DNA of 62,206 nt from Erysipelotrichales bacterium. Its GTDB lineage: Bacteria; Bacillota_I; Bacilli_A; RFN20; CAG-826. The position numbers and the translations under genes are program-made. A model generated the notes under the pieces. The model worked only from the letters and a program-made list of their open reading frames with translations. It was not told where the DNA came from and did not search any database. Below, one piece after another: positions 17,220 through 26,833 of the stretch (positions are counted from its first letter, which is position 1; each line of letters starts with the position of its first letter). The DNA is taken from contig JAFLUZ010000005.1 of the NCBI GenBank assembly GCA_022508535.1, positions 51,189 to 113,394 of the forward strand, read 5' to 3'.

Positions 17220-17310
17220 TGGCGGAAGCTAAGAGATTCGAACTCTTGCGGGACTTGCATCCCCTATCGGTTTTCAAGACCGACCCCTTCAACCACTTGG
17301 GTAAGCTTCC
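17220..17310 (-). tRNA. tRNA-Ser (TGA)
   Basis: A 91-nt class II tRNA with a long variable arm; anticodon stem TCGGT/ACCGA, loop CTTGAAA (anticodon TGA), discriminator G, CCA encoded. Confidence 0.97.
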
Positions 17311-17322
17311 AAAAATAATATT

Positions 17323-17398
17323 TGGTGGACCCTATAGGATTCGAACCTATAACCGACCGGTTATGAGCCGGCAGCTCTGACCGTTGAGCTAAGGGTCC
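17323..17398 (-). tRNA. tRNA-Ile2 (CAT, lysidine type)
   Basis: The anticodon CAT is in loop CTCATAA, but the acceptor GGACCCT/AGGGTCC closely matches the Bacillus tRNA-Ile2 gene, not elongator Met. It should need TilS lysidine modification to read AUA. CCA encoded. Confidence 0.85.
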
Positions 17399-17402
17399 TT
17401 AT

Positions 17403-17479
<77 letters not shown>

Positions 17480-17495
17480 GTGTGAATAAAATAAA

Positions 17496-17571
17496 TGGTG
17501 GAGCCTAGGGGGATCGAACCCCTGACCTCCTGAATGCAAATCAGGCGCTCTCCCAGCTGAGCTAAGGCCCC
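17496..17571 (-). tRNA. tRNA-Ala (TGC)
   Basis: Acceptor GGGGCCT with the 3' strand AGGCTCC, anticodon stem CCTGA/TCAGG and loop TTTGCAT; CCA encoded. First tRNA of the cluster in transcription order. Confidence 0.96.
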
Positions 17572-17673
17572 ACTTAAGCGTTGTCATAACGCATATATAA
17601 TATTATATAATTACTAATCATAATGCAAGTGTTTTTTTCATTTTTTTAAAATATTTATATTTTATATATAAAT

Positions 17674-17706
17674 AAAAGGGTATTAGCACATAGGCTATAC
17701 CCTTTT
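17674..17706 (-). terminator. Terminator of the 72-kDa lipoprotein gene
   Basis: Stem aaaagggtat/ataccctttt plus inner agc/gct pairs, 30 bp after the lipoprotein stop; the A run outside the stem becomes a U tract on the minus strand. Confidence 0.8.
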
Positions 17707-17735
17707 ACATTATTAATTAAGAGTTTGAAATTCTA

Positions 17736-19706
17736 CTATGCCCAAATCCAAATGACTAAGAAGTTCATATCATATTGTGGAACATACATTAAATCAAGGC
17801 CAATCCAAACATTGCTTTCATTAGATAAGACGTATGTATATCCTAAATACTCTCCCAAAGTTTTATTTGTATTTACACCTTGTAAAAATTCAGCTGCTAA
17901 TTCATCTGTGATATCATAATAATAACCAGTTGAACTTGTAAGTTCATCTACATAACTTTCAAATAATTCAGATGTAATGCCATCTTCACTAAAGTAATAT
18001 AATAAAACTTGTTTATTAGAATATAAATAAGTATCATCCCAATCCGCAATTGTTAAGCCAAAGTCTTCAGGTTTAACAAGTTTTTCTATTCCTAAGTAAC
18101 TTGCTATATCATCAATGAATGATCCAGCGTAGTATAAACGAATAGCCTCACCACCATCGATAGATAAATCAACATAGTAATATCCGCTTTCTAATTCTTG
18201 ACCATATGAAGCAGTATATACTGTTGAGCCTATTTTACCAGTAACACTTGTTTGTGAAACAGATGTAATTTTAGCTCTTTCACCATTAATTTTGAGCATA
18301 CCATAATCAATTTCTACTGAATATGTTTCTTCTTCATCCGCCCAAATGCCAAACATTTCTGAGTTTACTCTTGCAGCAGCAAAAGCAGCAACAGCTCCTT
18401 TAAAATCATCTAAGCCTTCAACATCAGTTACTTTATCTTCGTTTGGAGTAACTTTTACAACATAATTATGAGCTTCTACATCTGTTCTGGTTTCATCAAC
18501 ATAGAACCAAAGAACAAAACTAATGTTATCAAGGTTGCCTTCTTCATCTAAAGTTATTGTTAATTTATCTGTGTATGCAGCGTATCCATCAAAATCAACA
18601 AATAGCCATGGTGCAAGCACTTGAACATCTCTATAAGATCTTGAAACATATTTTCCATCTGTATATTCAAACATTTCTGGAGCAACACCTGAACCAACGT
18701 ATTGCAATCCAGCAGTTTTTAAAGAATATCCAGTATATATGCCTTCTGCACTGATATCACCATCATTAACAGTAAAGCCTAATAAGTTAGAAGAGTATTC
18801 AACATATCCAAATGTTTCACTAAAATATCCATCATACATATAATCTGTATATGAAACATAGTATAAATCATCAAATAAGTAAGCTTTTCCTTCACCATAA
18901 ACTTTGCCACTATCACTAGATATAGTTAATTCAACAGTAACATTACTTCCTAAGGCCTTAAATGCATCACCTAATGCTTTTGCTTCAGGATATGTAGCAT
19001 ATGGTTCTAGTTTACATTCTATCTCAGTTGTGCCATGCTTGGAAATTTCCAATTCATAATGGATGCTAGCTTCTGTAAGATTATCAACAGCTATTTTTTC
19101 AGTGTCAAATGTCACAGTAGTTACTTTGTCATTTTCAACAGTAAGTTCCATTGTTGCAATATCACCATAATAATCCGTGTAGTAATATGTAGCAGCTAAT
19201 GTTGAGGCAATAAGATTTCTAACATTTTGATTTGTTACAGCATATGTGCCAGATTCAGTCATTTCAAAATAAGTTGTTTTAAATGCCGATTGATGATCTG
19301 CTAATAATGAGAATCCATATTCTATATAATTATAGTTTTGATCATAATAAGGAGCGTATTTAACAACATTATCAGCATCAAGAACATAATATCCTTGAAC
19401 ACCATCAATATTGAGAACTTGCGTAATCTCCTCATAATTTTCATCATAAGTTTCTAATCCTTCATCTGTCATAGCTAGATAAACATCATATATTTCAGGT
19501 AAAGTACCATCATTATAACTGATGATCATTGAACCTTTAGCAGTGAAAGAATTAAAAATGGACTTTAACCCAGCAACTGAAATATTTTCTCCAACGTGTG
19601 GGTTTGTTGATGTGCCATTACTTGCTTCACTACCCTTATCGCCACAGGCGGTCAAACCAAGTGCAGCTACACTAAGAAACATAAAGGCTAAGCTTTTCTT
19701 TTTCAT
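17736..19706 (-). CDS. Large surface lipoprotein of unknown function
   Basis: The 656-residue protein starts with a lipoprotein signal MKKKSLAFMFLSVAALGLTAC (lipobox LTAC) followed by a Gly/Ser/Thr linker. The mature part is acidic, Tyr-rich and beta-strand-like, with several blocks that look alike in spacing (FKALGSNVTVELTISSDSGK, YDGYFSETFGYVEY, YGMLKINGERAKI), suggesting repeated LolA- or DUF4923-like beta domains, though no family can be named. The gene has a strong ggagg site and its own terminator. It should sit on the outer face of the membrane. No neighbour hints at its job. Confidence 0.82.
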   Translation of the reverse strand: MKKKSLAFMFLSVAALGLTACGDKGSEASNGTSTNPHVGENISVAGLKSIFNSFTAKGSMIISYNDGTLPEIYDVYLAMTDEGLETYDENYEEITQVLNIDGVQGYYVLDADNVVKYAPYYDQNYNYIEYGFSLLADHQSAFKTTYFEMTESGTYAVTNQNVRNLIASTLAATYYYTDYYGDIATMELTVENDKVTTVTFDTEKIAVDNLTEASIHYELEISKHGTTEIECKLEPYATYPEAKALGDAFKALGSNVTVELTISSDSGKVYGEGKAYLFDDLYYVSYTDYMYDGYFSETFGYVEYSSNLLGFTVNDGDISAEGIYTGYSLKTAGLQYVGSGVAPEMFEYTDGKYVSRSYRDVQVLAPWLFVDFDGYAAYTDKLTITLDEEGNLDNISFVLWFYVDETRTDVEAHNYVVKVTPNEDKVTDVEGLDDFKGAVAAFAAARVNSEMFGIWADEEETYSVEIDYGMLKINGERAKITSVSQTSVTGKIGSTVYTASYGQELESGYYYVDLSIDGGEAIRLYYAGSFIDDIASYLGIEKLVKPEDFGLTIADWDDTYLYSNKQVLLYYFSEDGITSELFESYVDELTSSTGYYYDITDELAAEFLQGVNTNKTLGEYLGYTYVLSNESNVWIGLDLMYVPQYDMNFLVIWIWA

Positions 19707-19861
19707 AATTTTTCCTCCTAAAAATATTATTTTTAATCACTCAAAAGAATAATTGTTGTTATTATACTACTTTCTAACTCAATAATAAAGCACTTTTTTT
19801 TGTTAAATATTAACAAATTTATGTGAAAGTGCTTAACAGCATGAAAAAATAATACTTATTA

Positions 19862-21055
19862 TTACTTTCCTTCTTTAAGTCTATATTCCACTTCATCCTC
19901 AAGTTTTTGAAGATAATTATCGTCTAAGCACATTGTTTTCCCTTTAACATCTGATAATTTTGCAACTGGTTTATCATTTATTTTTTGAAGCTTGATAACA
20001 ATATTTAAAGTGGATTTATCTGTGTCGTTTGAACAATATGTTCCAATACCAAATGATACATTTATTCTACTTTTAAAATAATCAAATAGTTTTTGAGCTT
20101 TATCAAAATTTAGACTATCACTAAACAACAAAGTTTTAGTGTTTGGATCAATATTTAATTTTTTGTAATGTTTAATTAGTTGTTCTCCCCAAGCATATGG
20201 ATCACCAGAGTCATGGCGAACACCATTATAGAGACTTGCCATTTCATAATTAAAATCTAATAAAAACAAATCGGTAGTCAAGGTGTCTGTTAGTGCTGTA
20301 CCATTTTCTCCATGATATTCTTCATACCAATCTTTTAATGCATAATAATTTGTATGCACCAAATCAATTCCTTCAATGCCTTGATACATTTGCACAAATT
20401 CATGAGCAAATGTTCCAATTGGTTTTACGTTATATTTCATAGCCAAATATACATTTGATGTTCCAATGCAATTATTAGTTTTTGTTACAAATTCTTTGAC
20501 CATAAAGTCTTGCCATTCACGGGAAAGGCGTCTTCTACAGCCGAATTCCGCAAATCTAAATGCGTAAACACCTTCATTCATTTTCTTTATTTTCTCATTT
20601 AAACGCAGTTCCGCTTCTTTTCGTAATTCATTATAGTCATATTTAAATCTAAAATATGTTTCATTAATTATTTCAAGTAAATATATTTCAAAAGGCATTG
20701 CCAAATAACAAGGTCCATTAACAATGCACACCAATTCACCAAATTCATTTTTATGAATATTTACATATTCTCGGTGCAATTTAAATTTTTTTAAAAATCT
20801 TAGATAATCTTCTTTTAAGAACTTAATTGAATGCAAATAATTTAGTTCATCTTTGGTAAATCCTAATGTACACAAATGATCAACTTGCTCATTAATTTCC
20901 TCAATCATTTCATCAGTAAATGTCACATTGTCATTACGGCATTTAAAATGATATTCGCCTGTTAAATCTTGATATTTATGAAAGACAACTTGATGCATAT
21001 TAAATTTATAAAAATCAGTATCAAGTAAGCTAATAACAATTGGTTCTAATTTCAT
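19862..21055 (-). CDS. pncB: Nicotinate phosphoribosyltransferase
   Basis: PncB makes nicotinate mononucleotide from nicotinate and PRPP in NAD salvage. The 397-residue protein has the family landmarks: LLDTDFYKFNMHQVVF at the N-terminus, FRFAEFGCRRRLS, GTSNVYLAM, and HDSGDPYAWGEQLI near residue 270 around the catalytic region. The start is put at the ATG at 21055: an aaggag site lies 8 bases upstream, whereas the in-frame GTG at 21064 would overlap that site. It is single and is followed downstream by the 17736 lipoprotein gene. Confidence 0.95.
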   Translation of the reverse strand: MKLEPIVISLLDTDFYKFNMHQVVFHKYQDLTGEYHFKCRNDNVTFTDEMIEEINEQVDHLCTLGFTKDELNYLHSIKFLKEDYLRFLKKFKLHREYVNIHKNEFGELVCIVNGPCYLAMPFEIYLLEIINETYFRFKYDYNELRKEAELRLNEKIKKMNEGVYAFRFAEFGCRRRLSREWQDFMVKEFVTKTNNCIGTSNVYLAMKYNVKPIGTFAHEFVQMYQGIEGIDLVHTNYYALKDWYEEYHGENGTALTDTLTTDLFLLDFNYEMASLYNGVRHDSGDPYAWGEQLIKHYKKLNIDPNTKTLLFSDSLNFDKAQKLFDYFKSRINVSFGIGTYCSNDTDKSTLNIVIKLQKINDKPVAKLSDVKGKTMCLDDNYLQKLEDEVEYRLKEGK

Positions 21056-21127
21056 AACACGCACTCCTTATTTGTTAATAAACAAATTCAAAAGTATTAT
21101 ACACTATTTTAGTTTTTTGAACAAAAA

Positions 21128-21149
21128 AACATCCACATTAGTGGATGTT
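21128..21149 (-). terminator. Terminator of the Cys-Arg-Pro tRNA cluster
   Basis: Perfect 9-bp stem aacatccac/gtggatgtt with an ATTA loop and a T7 run on the minus strand, 9 bp past tRNA-Pro. Confidence 0.88.
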
Positions 21150-21157
21150 GTATACAA

Positions 21158-21234
<77 letters not shown>

Positions 21235-21238
21235 ATAA

Positions 21239-21315
21239 TGGCGCGCCCGACAAGAATCGAACTCGTAACCTTTAGATTCGTAGTCTAACACTCTATCCAG
21301 TTGAGCTACGGGCGC
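21239..21315 (-). tRNA. tRNA-Arg (ACG)
   Basis: Acceptor GCGCCCG/CGGGCGC, discriminator G, anticodon stem TTAGA/TCTAA with loop CTACGAA, CCA encoded. The ACG anticodon implies a TadA-type A-to-I editing enzyme in this organism. Confidence 0.97.
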
Positions 21316-21382
21316 ATGTATATCGACGCCTATATAATATAGCAAACTAGACATAATAAATCAAGTGCTATTTTAAAGTTGA

Positions 21383-21456
21383 TGGAGGTTCCTGACGGAG
21401 TTGAACCGACGCTCATTGAGTTGCAGTCAATTGCCTTACCACTTGGCTAAGGAACC
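21383..21456 (-). tRNA. tRNA-Cys (GCA)
   Basis: Acceptor GGTTCCT/AGGAACC with the U73 discriminator typical of Cys, anticodon stem ATTGA/TCAAT with loop CTGCAAC, CCA encoded. Confidence 0.97.
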
Positions 21457-21543
21457 ATCGCAAGCAACGGAAATATATTAACACAACACATATATTTTCG
21501 CAACATATTTTATGAGATTTTTCCCTATTTGATTACAAAAAAA

Positions 21544-21567
21544 GAGGTAATTATTAATAACTACCTC
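21544..21567 (-). terminator. potABCD operon terminator
   Basis: Stem gaggta/tacctc with internal A-T pairs and a T7 tract on the minus strand, 11 bp after the potD stop. Confidence 0.85.
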
Positions 21568-21577
21568 AATTTTTTAA

Positions 21578-23359
21578 TTATTTAATTGATTTACGACGGT
21601 TCCTCATCGATTTTTGTTTCTTAACAACATTATAAATGCCAAGTGCTAAAGCAGCGCCAACAACCGTAGCAAGAATGATATAGTATGGAGTCATATTTGT
21701 ATAAGCACGAATTTGTCCCCACATAATTACAACATCATCATTTCTTCCTTCAAAATCTTTCATAACTGCACAACGTGCAAGAATTTCTTCGGATGGATAT
21801 TGAGTTTCGAGTTCGTTAGCACTATCTTCATATGGATAAATTATATATTCATCACGATTAGAATCTTCGTTTTCAAAGATAAATGTTAAATCATAAGGAT
21901 CAACTAAACCTAATTCATCTTCATCTACTTCTTCCCAATATTCTTCATCAGTAGGCAAGATTTCACTAAATTCGACTTTTTCATAATCATCATCGTTTAC
22001 TATTTTTGAATATTCTAGAACATCTTCATCATCTTCTACTTTGATTGTATCGTCTGTTAAAACAATTGAACGATAAAATTTATCTTCATATTTGACAATA
22101 CTTTCATCAACATATGCATATTTTCCATAATTATCTTCATCAATATAAGCATATGCTCCATGATAGGTTGTAAATTCACTATATTCAGAAACACCATACC
22201 ATTCAGACACTAAATCAAAAACTTCATCACAAGCAATAAATGATGTATAACCAATGTAGTCCATATTTCTACTTGCATTATCTGGTCTTGATAAGAAATC
22301 AATAAACTTACAAGCCAAATCACGATTTCCGCCAACTGGAATGCTCCATCCATCATACCAAACGTTACTTCCTTCTTCAGGAACTGAATATTGAAGAACT
22401 TTATCTGCTTCTTCTAAGGCAGTATCGATAGAAAATATAGCATCACCCGACCAAGCAAGATTCATTTTAATTTTTCCAGTGATGATATCGTTTTTACCTG
22501 AGTCAACTTCAAAACCAAAGATATTATCTTTTAATGAGATTAACTCTTGTTTTATAACTTCAAGAATCGATTGATAATTATCTTCGCGAATAATTAGATC
22601 AAAGACATTTTGAACAACTTCAGTTTCATCATTTGCGTCGTTTTCAGCACGTTCAACAGCTTTTAAGAACGCAATTTCATCCTCATTAGGATTTTCTTTG
22701 TTTTTAAGATTTTTAAAAGCATGCATTACACCAACAACAATAGTATCGCGCATGGAATTTTTAATAGAAATTAAATCCTTATAATCTTCATCCCAAAAAA
22801 TATCCCAAGACTTAACATCCTCTTCAATCGTATCAGAACATTCTGGATCATAAATAATACCCAATGTTCCCCACATATAACCTGCAGCATATTCATAAAG
22901 TGTTAAATCAGTGCCACTTTCATCTTTTCCTACTGGCATTGATTTTAACTTACTTGTAATAGATGGTGCAGCGTAAGTAAAGTAATCTTCACATTCTGTT
23001 TCAACATCAATTTTTTCTAAGAGTCCTTCTCTTGCCATCTTTTGAAGCATATATTCTGAGGCATTAATCAAATCATATGTTCCCTCTGGTTGCAATTTAA
23101 ATTGGTTATATAAAGTCTCATTTGTGTCAAATGTATAATATTTGACAGTGCAACCATACTCTTCTTCAAATTCTGCAATTAAATCTTCATCGATGTAATC
23201 TTCCCAGTTAAAGATAACAAGTTCTTTATCATTTTTTGCTTTTTTAACTGTTGCTTTAGATTCTTCTACTTCTTTTATTGGTTCAAGGTTATAAGATGTA
23301 TTAGAGCCAAGTAATGCCACAAAGGCAAACATAAGAGTAATTTTATTAATTGTTTTCAT
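21578..23359 (-). CDS. potD: Spermidine/putrescine ABC transporter substrate-binding protein with C-terminal membrane anchor
   Basis: Residues about 45-330 match PotD: LVIFNWEDYIDEDLIAEFEEEYG is the family start (given here in part as NWEDYIDEDLI), then YDLINASEYMLQKM, AWSGDAIFSID and WSIPVGGNRDLA. The N-terminus is a signal-like helix but lacks a lipobox Cys (LLGSNTS). Instead a hydrophobic helix near residue 570 (YIILATVVGAALALGIY) and a basic tail should anchor the C-terminus. An acidic Asp/Glu/Tyr-rich insert of about 120 residues precedes the anchor. At 593 residues it is much longer than the usual 350. It is the last gene of potABCD, 2 bp after potC. Confidence 0.92.
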   Translation of the reverse strand: MKTINKITLMFAFVALLGSNTSYNLEPIKEVEESKATVKKAKNDKELVIFNWEDYIDEDLIAEFEEEYGCTVKYYTFDTNETLYNQFKLQPEGTYDLINASEYMLQKMAREGLLEKIDVETECEDYFTYAAPSITSKLKSMPVGKDESGTDLTLYEYAAGYMWGTLGIIYDPECSDTIEEDVKSWDIFWDEDYKDLISIKNSMRDTIVVGVMHAFKNLKNKENPNEDEIAFLKAVERAENDANDETEVVQNVFDLIIREDNYQSILEVIKQELISLKDNIFGFEVDSGKNDIITGKIKMNLAWSGDAIFSIDTALEEADKVLQYSVPEEGSNVWYDGWSIPVGGNRDLACKFIDFLSRPDNASRNMDYIGYTSFIACDEVFDLVSEWYGVSEYSEFTTYHGAYAYIDEDNYGKYAYVDESIVKYEDKFYRSIVLTDDTIKVEDDEDVLEYSKIVNDDDYEKVEFSEILPTDEEYWEEVDEDELGLVDPYDLTFIFENEDSNRDEYIIYPYEDSANELETQYPSEEILARCAVMKDFEGRNDDVVIMWGQIRAYTNMTPYYIILATVVGAALALGIYNVVKKQKSMRNRRKSIK

Positions 23360-23361
23360 TA

Positions 23362-24171
23362 TTAAAATCCTCCTTTTTTTCTATGTGACACCACATTTTT
23401 TGCACGACGATTGTTATAAATTGTATTACCAACAACTACTACTAAAACAACAGCAAATATGATAGTTGTTAACGCACGTACTTCTGGTGGTACTGGATGC
23501 TTAGCAATAATTTTTTGAATATAAGTTGAAATAGTTTCAAATGATGGTTCTTTCAAATATTGCGTAATGACAAAGTCATCAAGTGACAAAGTGAAAGAAA
23601 TCATAAAACCAGATAAGATACCAGGTAAAATTTCTGGTAGGATAATTTTATATAATGCATAACGAGGTTTTGCTCCCAAATCAAGAGCGGCTTCATATGC
23701 GAATGGATCCATTTGTGTTAATTTAGGTTTAACATTCAAATATACAAAGGCAATTGTTAAAACAACATGACCTATAAGTAAAGTAAAGAATGAGAAAGTA
23801 ACACCAACGGCAATAACCATTATGGCTAAAGATAAGGCAATAACGATTTCCGCATTAATGACAGGTAATTGATTGATAGTTTCAATTACTTTACGAGTTT
23901 TCTTTTTAGAATAAAATGCACCAACCGCGCCAAGTGTACCTAAAATTGTGGATACCACAGCACTTGCTAAAGCAATAAGGAGAGTATTCCAGACTGCAGA
24001 CATTAATGCTTCATTTCTAAATAAGTCAACGTATAAGCCAAAAGAGAATCCAGTCCATTGACCAACGTTAGTACTTGTAGTAAAAGAATAGACTACTAAA
24101 ACAAGTACGGGAAGATACATTAAGAAAAGCATGAAATAAATAAAACATTTCGCTAAAACTTTTTTTACCAT
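23362..24171 (-). CDS. potC: Spermidine/putrescine ABC transporter permease PotC
   Basis: A 269-residue permease with six helices and the MetI-type EAA loop EAALDLGAKPRYALYKIILPEI, shown here as EAALDLGAKPRYALY. LSLDDFVITQYL is a PotC signature. Its start overlaps the end of potB by 7 bp. With PotB it forms the membrane channel for polyamine import. Confidence 0.95.
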   Translation of the reverse strand: MVKKVLAKCFIYFMLFLMYLPVLVLVVYSFTTSTNVGQWTGFSFGLYVDLFRNEALMSAVWNTLLIALASAVVSTILGTLGAVGAFYSKKKTRKVIETINQLPVINAEIVIALSLAIMVIAVGVTFSFFTLLIGHVVLTIAFVYLNVKPKLTQMDPFAYEAALDLGAKPRYALYKIILPEILPGILSGFMISFTLSLDDFVITQYLKEPSFETISTYIQKIIAKHPVPPEVRALTTIIFAVVLVVVVGNTIYNNRRAKNVVSHRKKGGF

Positions 24172-24962
24172 ATTGACTCCTTCCCCTCGTCATCTTTCGA
24201 GAATTTGCGTGTAATAAACACACTGATAAAGATAAGAAGCAACATAATGAATGCCATAAATGATCCAAAGTTCCAATCGCTTTGATTGAAATATAAATCA
24301 ATATAGCTACCAAATAAAACAACATTATATTCTGAAAGAATATCAGAAATAACGTAAGAAGATAATGTAGGCATAAAGACCATAGTTGCCGCAGAAACAA
24401 TTCCTGGCATAGTCATTGGAATAATGACTTTTACAAATGTTTGAAAGCCATTTGCGCCTAAGTCCCTACTTGCTTCAATTTGATTACGATCCATTTTTAA
24501 CATCGTTGTATATAATGGTAAAATCGTAAATGGTATATAGTTATAAACTAAACCAATAACTGTTGCAACCTCTGGATATGATCCGCCAGATAGTCCTAAC
24601 CAAGATAAAACATCACGAGTCGCACCAGTACGAATAACAAAGTTAATCCACATCGGCATAATAAATAAAGTTACTAGAACTGCTGATTTATTAATTTTTC
24701 TATCTGCCAAGAAATAGGCAATTGGATAACTTATTAATAGACATAAAATAGTATTAATTACCGCATATGTTAAAGATATTGCTAAAACATTTAAATTTGT
24801 GCTATCAGATACGAATTTCACTAAGTTTGATAGAGAAATATGTCCTGTAGCCTTATCTGTAAATGCATAGAATAAGATTAAGAATAAAGGTACGATAATA
24901 AATAGAATAAAGAAAAGAATATAAGGAATGGATAAATATTTTCTTTGGAATCTAAATTTCAT
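24165..24962 (-). CDS. potB: Spermidine/putrescine ABC transporter permease PotB
   Basis: A 265-residue permease with six helices, an EASRDLGANGFQTFVKVI EAA loop, and the typical N-terminal LSIPYILFFILFIIVPLF helix. It overlaps potA by 11 bp and potC by 7 bp, so the operon is translationally coupled. The ribosome site (ggagat) is inside potA. Confidence 0.95.
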   Translation of the reverse strand: MKFRFQRKYLSIPYILFFILFIIVPLFLILFYAFTDKATGHISLSNLVKFVSDSTNLNVLAISLTYAVINTILCLLISYPIAYFLADRKINKSAVLVTLFIMPMWINFVIRTGATRDVLSWLGLSGGSYPEVATVIGLVYNYIPFTILPLYTTMLKMDRNQIEASRDLGANGFQTFVKVIIPMTMPGIVSAATMVFMPTLSSYVISDILSEYNVVLFGSYIDLYFNQSDWNFGSFMAFIMLLLIFISVFITRKFSKDDEGKESIW

Positions 24963-26445
24963 ATTTGCTAATATCTCCTTTAATTTTTAAAGAGATTTTA
25001 TCTTTAGCAATATTTAAAGAGACACGATCAGTTTCGTTATAGGTATATTCAGTATCAACAACGAAATCTTCTTCATCATCTGTACGAATTGTAACTTGAT
25101 AATGGTCTCCTTTATAAATGACAGAAACAATATTTCCTGGAACCATTCCGTCTTCTTCATTTTCACAAATTTCAATATCGTTTAAACCAACTGTTGCAAT
25201 AACATCAGCATCGTTTAAATCATATTTTTTACCTTTTGCATCAATTAGATATCCATCTTCATCTAATGTGCCATTTGGTACTAATTGAGTCACATCACAT
25301 TCAAATGGAGTCTTAGCAATGACGACTCTGTTTTTGTTATCAATATAAGCATCTTGGTAAACATTTTCTGATAATTCTTTCTTCATAATATGAATCATAT
25401 CAGGATCAATAGAGATACTTGCATCTTTATCAACATCAAAATCTCTAGTATCTTGAATAATCACTTCGTTTTTACCGACCATAAAGACATATTGGTAGTG
25501 AATGCCTTTAAATACTTTATTAACAATTTTACCATCGACCATACCTTTTCCAACTCTTCCGAGTTTAATATCTTCAGGACGAACGACGATATCAACTTTT
25601 TCATTTAATTCAAAATTGTCATCGACACAATTAAAATTATGATTTAAGAAACGTACTGTCTTATCACCACGATATGTGCCGTTATATATGTTAGATTCAC
25701 CAATAAAGTCCGCAACAAACGCATTAATAGGTTCATTATAAATTTGGGTTGGTGTACCAATTTGTTGAATTTGGCCATCTTTCATAACTACAATAACATC
25801 GGACATTGTAAGTGCTTCTTCTTGATCATGAGTAACATAGATAAATGTAATGCCTAATTTTTTATGCATTTGCTTTAATTCAAGTTGCATGTCTTTACGC
25901 ATCTTTAAATCTAGTGCACCTAAAGGTTCATCAAGTAATAAAATTTCTGGTTCATTAACAATTGCACGTGCAATAGCAACACGTTGTTGTTGTCCACCAC
26001 TTAAAGTAGTAACATCACGATCTTCATATTCCTCAAGATCAACAATCTTCAATGCGTTAAGTACTTTTTCGTCGATTTCCTTTGATGTTAATTTACGCAA
26101 CTTGCCTGTTTTCTCATCTTTCACTCGTTTAAGTCTCAAACCAAAGGCGATGTTGTCATAAACATCTAAATGTTGGAACAAAGCATAACGTTGGAATACG
26201 GTATTAACCGGACGTTGATGCGGAGATATCAAAGTGATATCTTGACCATTAAGAGTAATACTACCAGAGGTAGGCAACTCAAAACCTGCGATCATTCTTA
26301 ATGTAGTAGTTTTACCACATCCAGAAGGACCTAAGAATGTTACGAATTCCCCTTTATTAACATAAAGGTTGAAATTCTCAACTGCGTATGTATTTTCGAA
26401 TTTCTTACATACATTTTCTAATCGAATAATAACATTGTCTTCCAT
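24952..26445 (-). CDS. potA: Polyamine ABC transporter ATPase PotA, with extended C-terminal regulatory region
   Basis: The ATPase half (1-240) has Walker A GPSGCGKTT, signature LSGGQQQRVAIARA and Walker B ILLLDEPLGALD. An extra loop (KRVKDEKTGKLRKLTSKEI) after the Q-loop region is typical of PotA in this lineage of Firmicutes. The C-terminal half (250-497) is longer than the usual 130 residues and seems to contain two TOBE-like OB folds: VRPEDIKLG...GIHYQYVFMVG and a second block with SVIYKGDHYQVTIRT. The duplicated ligand-sensing region is noteworthy. First gene of the operon with a gaggtga ribosome site. Confidence 0.95.
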   Translation of the reverse strand: MEDNVIIRLENVCKKFENTYAVENFNLYVNKGEFVTFLGPSGCGKTTTLRMIAGFELPTSGSITLNGQDITLISPHQRPVNTVFQRYALFQHLDVYDNIAFGLRLKRVKDEKTGKLRKLTSKEIDEKVLNALKIVDLEEYEDRDVTTLSGGQQQRVAIARAIVNEPEILLLDEPLGALDLKMRKDMQLELKQMHKKLGITFIYVTHDQEEALTMSDVIVVMKDGQIQQIGTPTQIYNEPINAFVADFIGESNIYNGTYRGDKTVRFLNHNFNCVDDNFELNEKVDIVVRPEDIKLGRVGKGMVDGKIVNKVFKGIHYQYVFMVGKNEVIIQDTRDFDVDKDASISIDPDMIHIMKKELSENVYQDAYIDNKNRVVIAKTPFECDVTQLVPNGTLDEDGYLIDAKGKKYDLNDADVIATVGLNDIEICENEEDGMVPGNIVSVIYKGDHYQVTIRTDDEEDFVVDTEYTYNETDRVSLNIAKDKISLKIKGDISKYEI

Positions 26446-26833
26446 AATCTCACCTCATTTAAAACTTTGCAAAAATCAATCACTAAATTAGATATTTTTT
26501 TAGGGTCAATTTTCACGAAAAAAATATTACAAAAAATAGCATCAAAAATCAACACTTTTTTTTATAAATTTTTTTGTGCATTTTTTTCAAAATCACAAAA
26601 CTTAAAAAAACATTGATGCCATCGTGCTCATTACAAGCCTTTTTTTCAAGAAAAACGCTTAATTTTTTTAATGATTTTTTAATGATTTTTTTGTTAAAAT
26701 TTTTCAACATATTTTTCGATATTTGTTTCGTTACTTTTTTTGTTTGATTTTTAACAACTTGTTTTCGTATTTTTTTTATATTATATTTTTTATTTATGTG
26801 TTATAATTTCGAATGAAAAAAGGAGCGAGAATT
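26446..26833. other. T-rich divergent intergenic region between potA and a lipoprotein gene
   Basis: Long T and A runs dominate, with no ORF. A perfect -10 box TATAAT at 26802-26807 faces the plus-strand gene, but no clear -35 box is seen 17 bp ahead of it. The potA promoter cannot be placed with confidence. Confidence 0.5.

Noticed and set aside
17323-17398. Reading this CAT tRNA as a second elongator Met
   Set aside because: Its acceptor and body match tRNA-Ile2; the next tRNA fits elongator Met better.
26446-26800. Possible replication origin because of the extreme T/A content
   Set aside because: No DnaA boxes are seen and neighbours are not origin genes.
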